Positions 62,099-64,000 of a stretch of DNA of 64,000 nt are shown piece after piece. The DNA comes from Tretioscincus oriximinensis. Lineage: Eukaryota > Chordata > Lepidosauria > Squamata > Gymnophthalmidae. The DNA is taken from NCBI GenBank assembly GCA_022410635.1, contig JAJVDF010000461.1:941503-1005502 (forward strand), read 5' to 3'. Each line of letters starts with the position of its first letter. Position 1 is the stretch's first letter. The notes beneath the pieces were generated by a model. It ran no database searches. It had not been told where the DNA came from and saw nothing but the letters and a program-made list of their open reading frames with translations. Position numbers and translations under genes: made by a program.

Positions 62099-62100
62099 AG

Positions 62101-62182
62101 CTAAACATCCCTAGATCCTTTAACCATTCCTCATAGGGTATGGTTTCCAGACCATTCACTATCCTTGTAATTCCTTTGAGAA
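62101..62182 (-). mobile_element. CR1 outer copy, second part
   Basis: CATCCCTAGATCCTTTAACC, TGGTTTCCAGACCATTCACT, ATCCTTGTAATTCC. Confidence 0.8.
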
Positions 62183-63404
62183 GATTCATAGCATTAATCG
62201 GAGGTTCTTTGTGTCCTGCACCTTATTTGGAATATAAGTAAACACACCTGCTGTATGATTCAGAGAAGCTGCAGATCACAAGTACGCAAAGCCACATACA
62301 CACATTATAAATGCATGGTTGATGGACATAATGGAAAAATCTTTAGGCAGGACTTCCCAAGGAGCTTCCAACCTTACTAGTAGAAAAGAAATGGCTCCAC
62401 AAGTAGAAAAGAAATTGCCTTCTGCTATATCTGAACATCAGTAGTCCGAATATCTGAGGCAGGATTTTAAAAAAATCATTCTGCACATTTCATTTCCTCC
62501 AGGGCTGTTTTCCCCGTCACTATAATTCCCATATCTTTCTTTGACTGCTAAGAGAGCATTTGGGAGCTGGCAAGAGCCGAACTTTTCAGAAGTTTGTCCA
62601 ATGAGCGCAAGAAGCATGTGCATTAAGAAGNCGACTCGCAAAGCTTCTTACAATTATCAAACTGTCAAGGGAAATTAGAGTAAATCCATTGCCCGTTTTA
62701 TAATAGAGAAGAGGAATTCGATATTCCGATGTTCTTGTAATCAAAAAAATAAAAGCTTTGGGACAATCATTGCAGAAGGATTTTCATAAGAGGTTGAGAA
62801 GGGCAGGAGATGTTTATCTGCAACACAAAAATCGCAGCCCATAGACGAAAACATAGGGAACAGATGTTAGCAACGCTAACCAATTCATTTAGGATTTAAT
62901 GAAAAAGAAGTCAAGCCTGGAAGTGCAAAAAGGCAGAGAATCCTTGCTCACAGAATTAAGCTGTAGGACTGGAGGATTTAGGCAAGATTGTTGTGATAAT
63001 TATCATCATTATTATGACCTCAGGGTAGCTTTCACTGGACTTTTGCACTGTGGAAAAAGCAATATAAGGCAAGATGTCCTTTCAAGGCCATTTTAGAGAT
63101 GTCTTATTGTGTTATGATTGGATTTTAATGGCATATTGGATGTTAGTTTTAGACACATTGCTCTTAAAAAACAAATCTGAAGTGAAAACAGAATTGCAGA
63201 GATCTTCTAAGGCAGACCATATGGCAGGGATCTAGTAAAAATGACAAATTCGGCAAGGGACACTGGTGACACTGTGGCAGACGCACTGGTGGTGGTTATG
63301 TTGAGGGTGTGCAAAGGACCCCTAGAGGTTGATGGAAATAATAATTCTGCTTGCCTATGGTTGTGTCTGAATTTTTCACACACATGCTGATGCATTGTAT
63401 CTGA
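62183..63404. other. about 1.2 kb, unassigned
   Basis: No repeat or gene recognised. Confidence 0.3.
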
Positions 63405-63580
63405 GAGACAGTTTGGTGTAATGTTAGAGGGTTGGGCTCCTATCTGAGACCTTCAGATATAGGGTAGGGTATAAGTACAAATTAATTAATAGTCTCTCGG
63501 ATTGATTCCACACTCCTCCATGAAGCCAGCTGGGTGAACCTGGGCCAGCCACAGATCATCGAATATATGACATTTCATTG
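63405..63580 (+). mobile_element. SINE type 2 split by an L2-type tail
   Basis: Head CAGTTTGGTGTAATGTTAGA to CTCCTATCTGAGA; an L2-like tail CCTTCAGATATAGGGTAGGG...AATTAATTAA at 63450-63489; then TCTCTCGGATTGATTCCACA and GCCAGCTGGGTGAACCTGGG. Insertion at the same site as in two other SINE copies. Confidence 0.75.
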
Positions 63581-63639
63581 GACACACACGGGATTCATTT
63601 AACTCTGGGGGTTAATTTAGCCCTAGTTAGAGATCTAGA

Positions 63640-64000
63640 ACTAGAACACATTCAAAAAAAAAGTACAAGGATGGTGAGTGATCTAGAAACCATACTCTGT
63701 GAGGAATGATTAAAAGATCTAGGGATATTTATTCTGCAAAAGAGAAGACCAAGAAGAGACCTGATAGCTGCCTACAGATACCTGAAGGGCTGTCACAGAG
63801 CAGAGGGATCAGCATTGTTCTCATTGGNACATGGAAGGACTAGAAACAATGGGATAAAATTGCAAGAAAGATTTAGATTAGATACCAGAAAAAAAACTTT
63901 CTGACAGAGTGATAAACCCGTGGAACAGTTTGCCACAGGAGGTAATGAGTTCTCCTTTGCTGGGAGTCTTCAAACAGACGCTAGGCAGCCATCTGTCTGG
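63640..64000 (+). pseudogene. CR1 (TCTATGATT-tail lineage), runs off the window
   Basis: Reads KVQGWXVIXKPYSVRNDXKI-type broken frames, then [31 protein letters not shown], and WNSLPQEVMSSPLLGVFKQT. Continues past position 64000. Confidence 0.85.

Noticed and set aside
61618..62100. 160-residue frame with reverse transcriptase motifs
   Set aside because: Composite of an outer CR1 in antisense, an inner CR1 and a LINE tail; not one protein.
1..64000. CRISPR arrays, operons, ribosome binding sites, phage or plasmid functions
   Set aside because: Base composition, LINE/SINE content and lack of dense coding exclude a bacterial source; direct repeats found are target duplications or microsatellites.

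Overview
Repeat-dense, AT-rich intergenic DNA from a vertebrate, most likely a squamate reptile (lizard or gecko type). The reasons are the mixture of transposable elements: several CR1 lineages, L2-type LINEs, an L2/L3-like LINE with a (TTATC)n tail, RTE-BovB, L1, a Penelope-like scrap, two tRNA-derived SINE families with CT-rich or TTC tails, and DNA transposons (Merlin-like, PIF/Harbinger-like, Tigger/pogo-like). I see no host protein-coding gene, no functional tRNA or rRNA gene, no CRISPR array and nothing bacterial. Nearly every long open frame is LINE reverse transcriptase or a simple-repeat artefact.

Layout. 0-5 kb: a palindromic element (P1), an L2 LINE split by a SINE, a CR1 fragment, and P2. 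5.8-9.1 kb: the longest CR1 copy, with endonuclease and reverse transcriptase, much decayed. 9.4-20.4 kb: CR1 tails, SINEs, P3, a hairpin element of the H family, and Harbinger-like MITEs (M1-M3), one split by CR1. 22.5-24.8 kb: CR1 inside a SINE, CR1 inside L1, and a Merlin-like transposon with 8-bp target duplication. 25.6-26.5 kb: a 47-bp H copy and BovB. 29-31 kb: CR1 copies, one split by a 1-kb Harbinger-like element that carries a foldback. 33-38.8 kb: SINE, L2 mosaics, and a minus-strand L2/L3-like LINE containing a complete hairpin H copy. 39.9-42.3 kb: a TAA-flanked element holding a Tigger-like MITE, then M5, then L2 split by CR1. 42.8-47 kb: P5 split by L1, P6 and P7. 48-53.6 kb: L2 split by the best CR1 reverse transcriptase (455 aa), a 190-bp assembly gap, a GC-rich foldback and a second young CR1. 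55.4-56.5 kb: a SINE with a very long (TTC)n tail, then three CR1 tails in a row. 57.3-64 kb: L2, an H copy, an L1 with 13-bp target duplication, and several nested CR1 copies.

The genes do not act as a pathway; what can be read is an insertion history. The most unusual signals are two palindromic repeat families (H and P). The H copies are flanked by duplications of differing length (7-14 bp) and keep one constant end while the other is cut at different points, which resembles target-primed retroposition more than cut-and-paste transposition. Other notable points are the Merlin-like element, repeated use of the same insertion points inside L2 and inside a SINE head, and two foldback structures of 0.3-0.5 kb. 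All family names rest on reading motifs by eye; no database search was possible.
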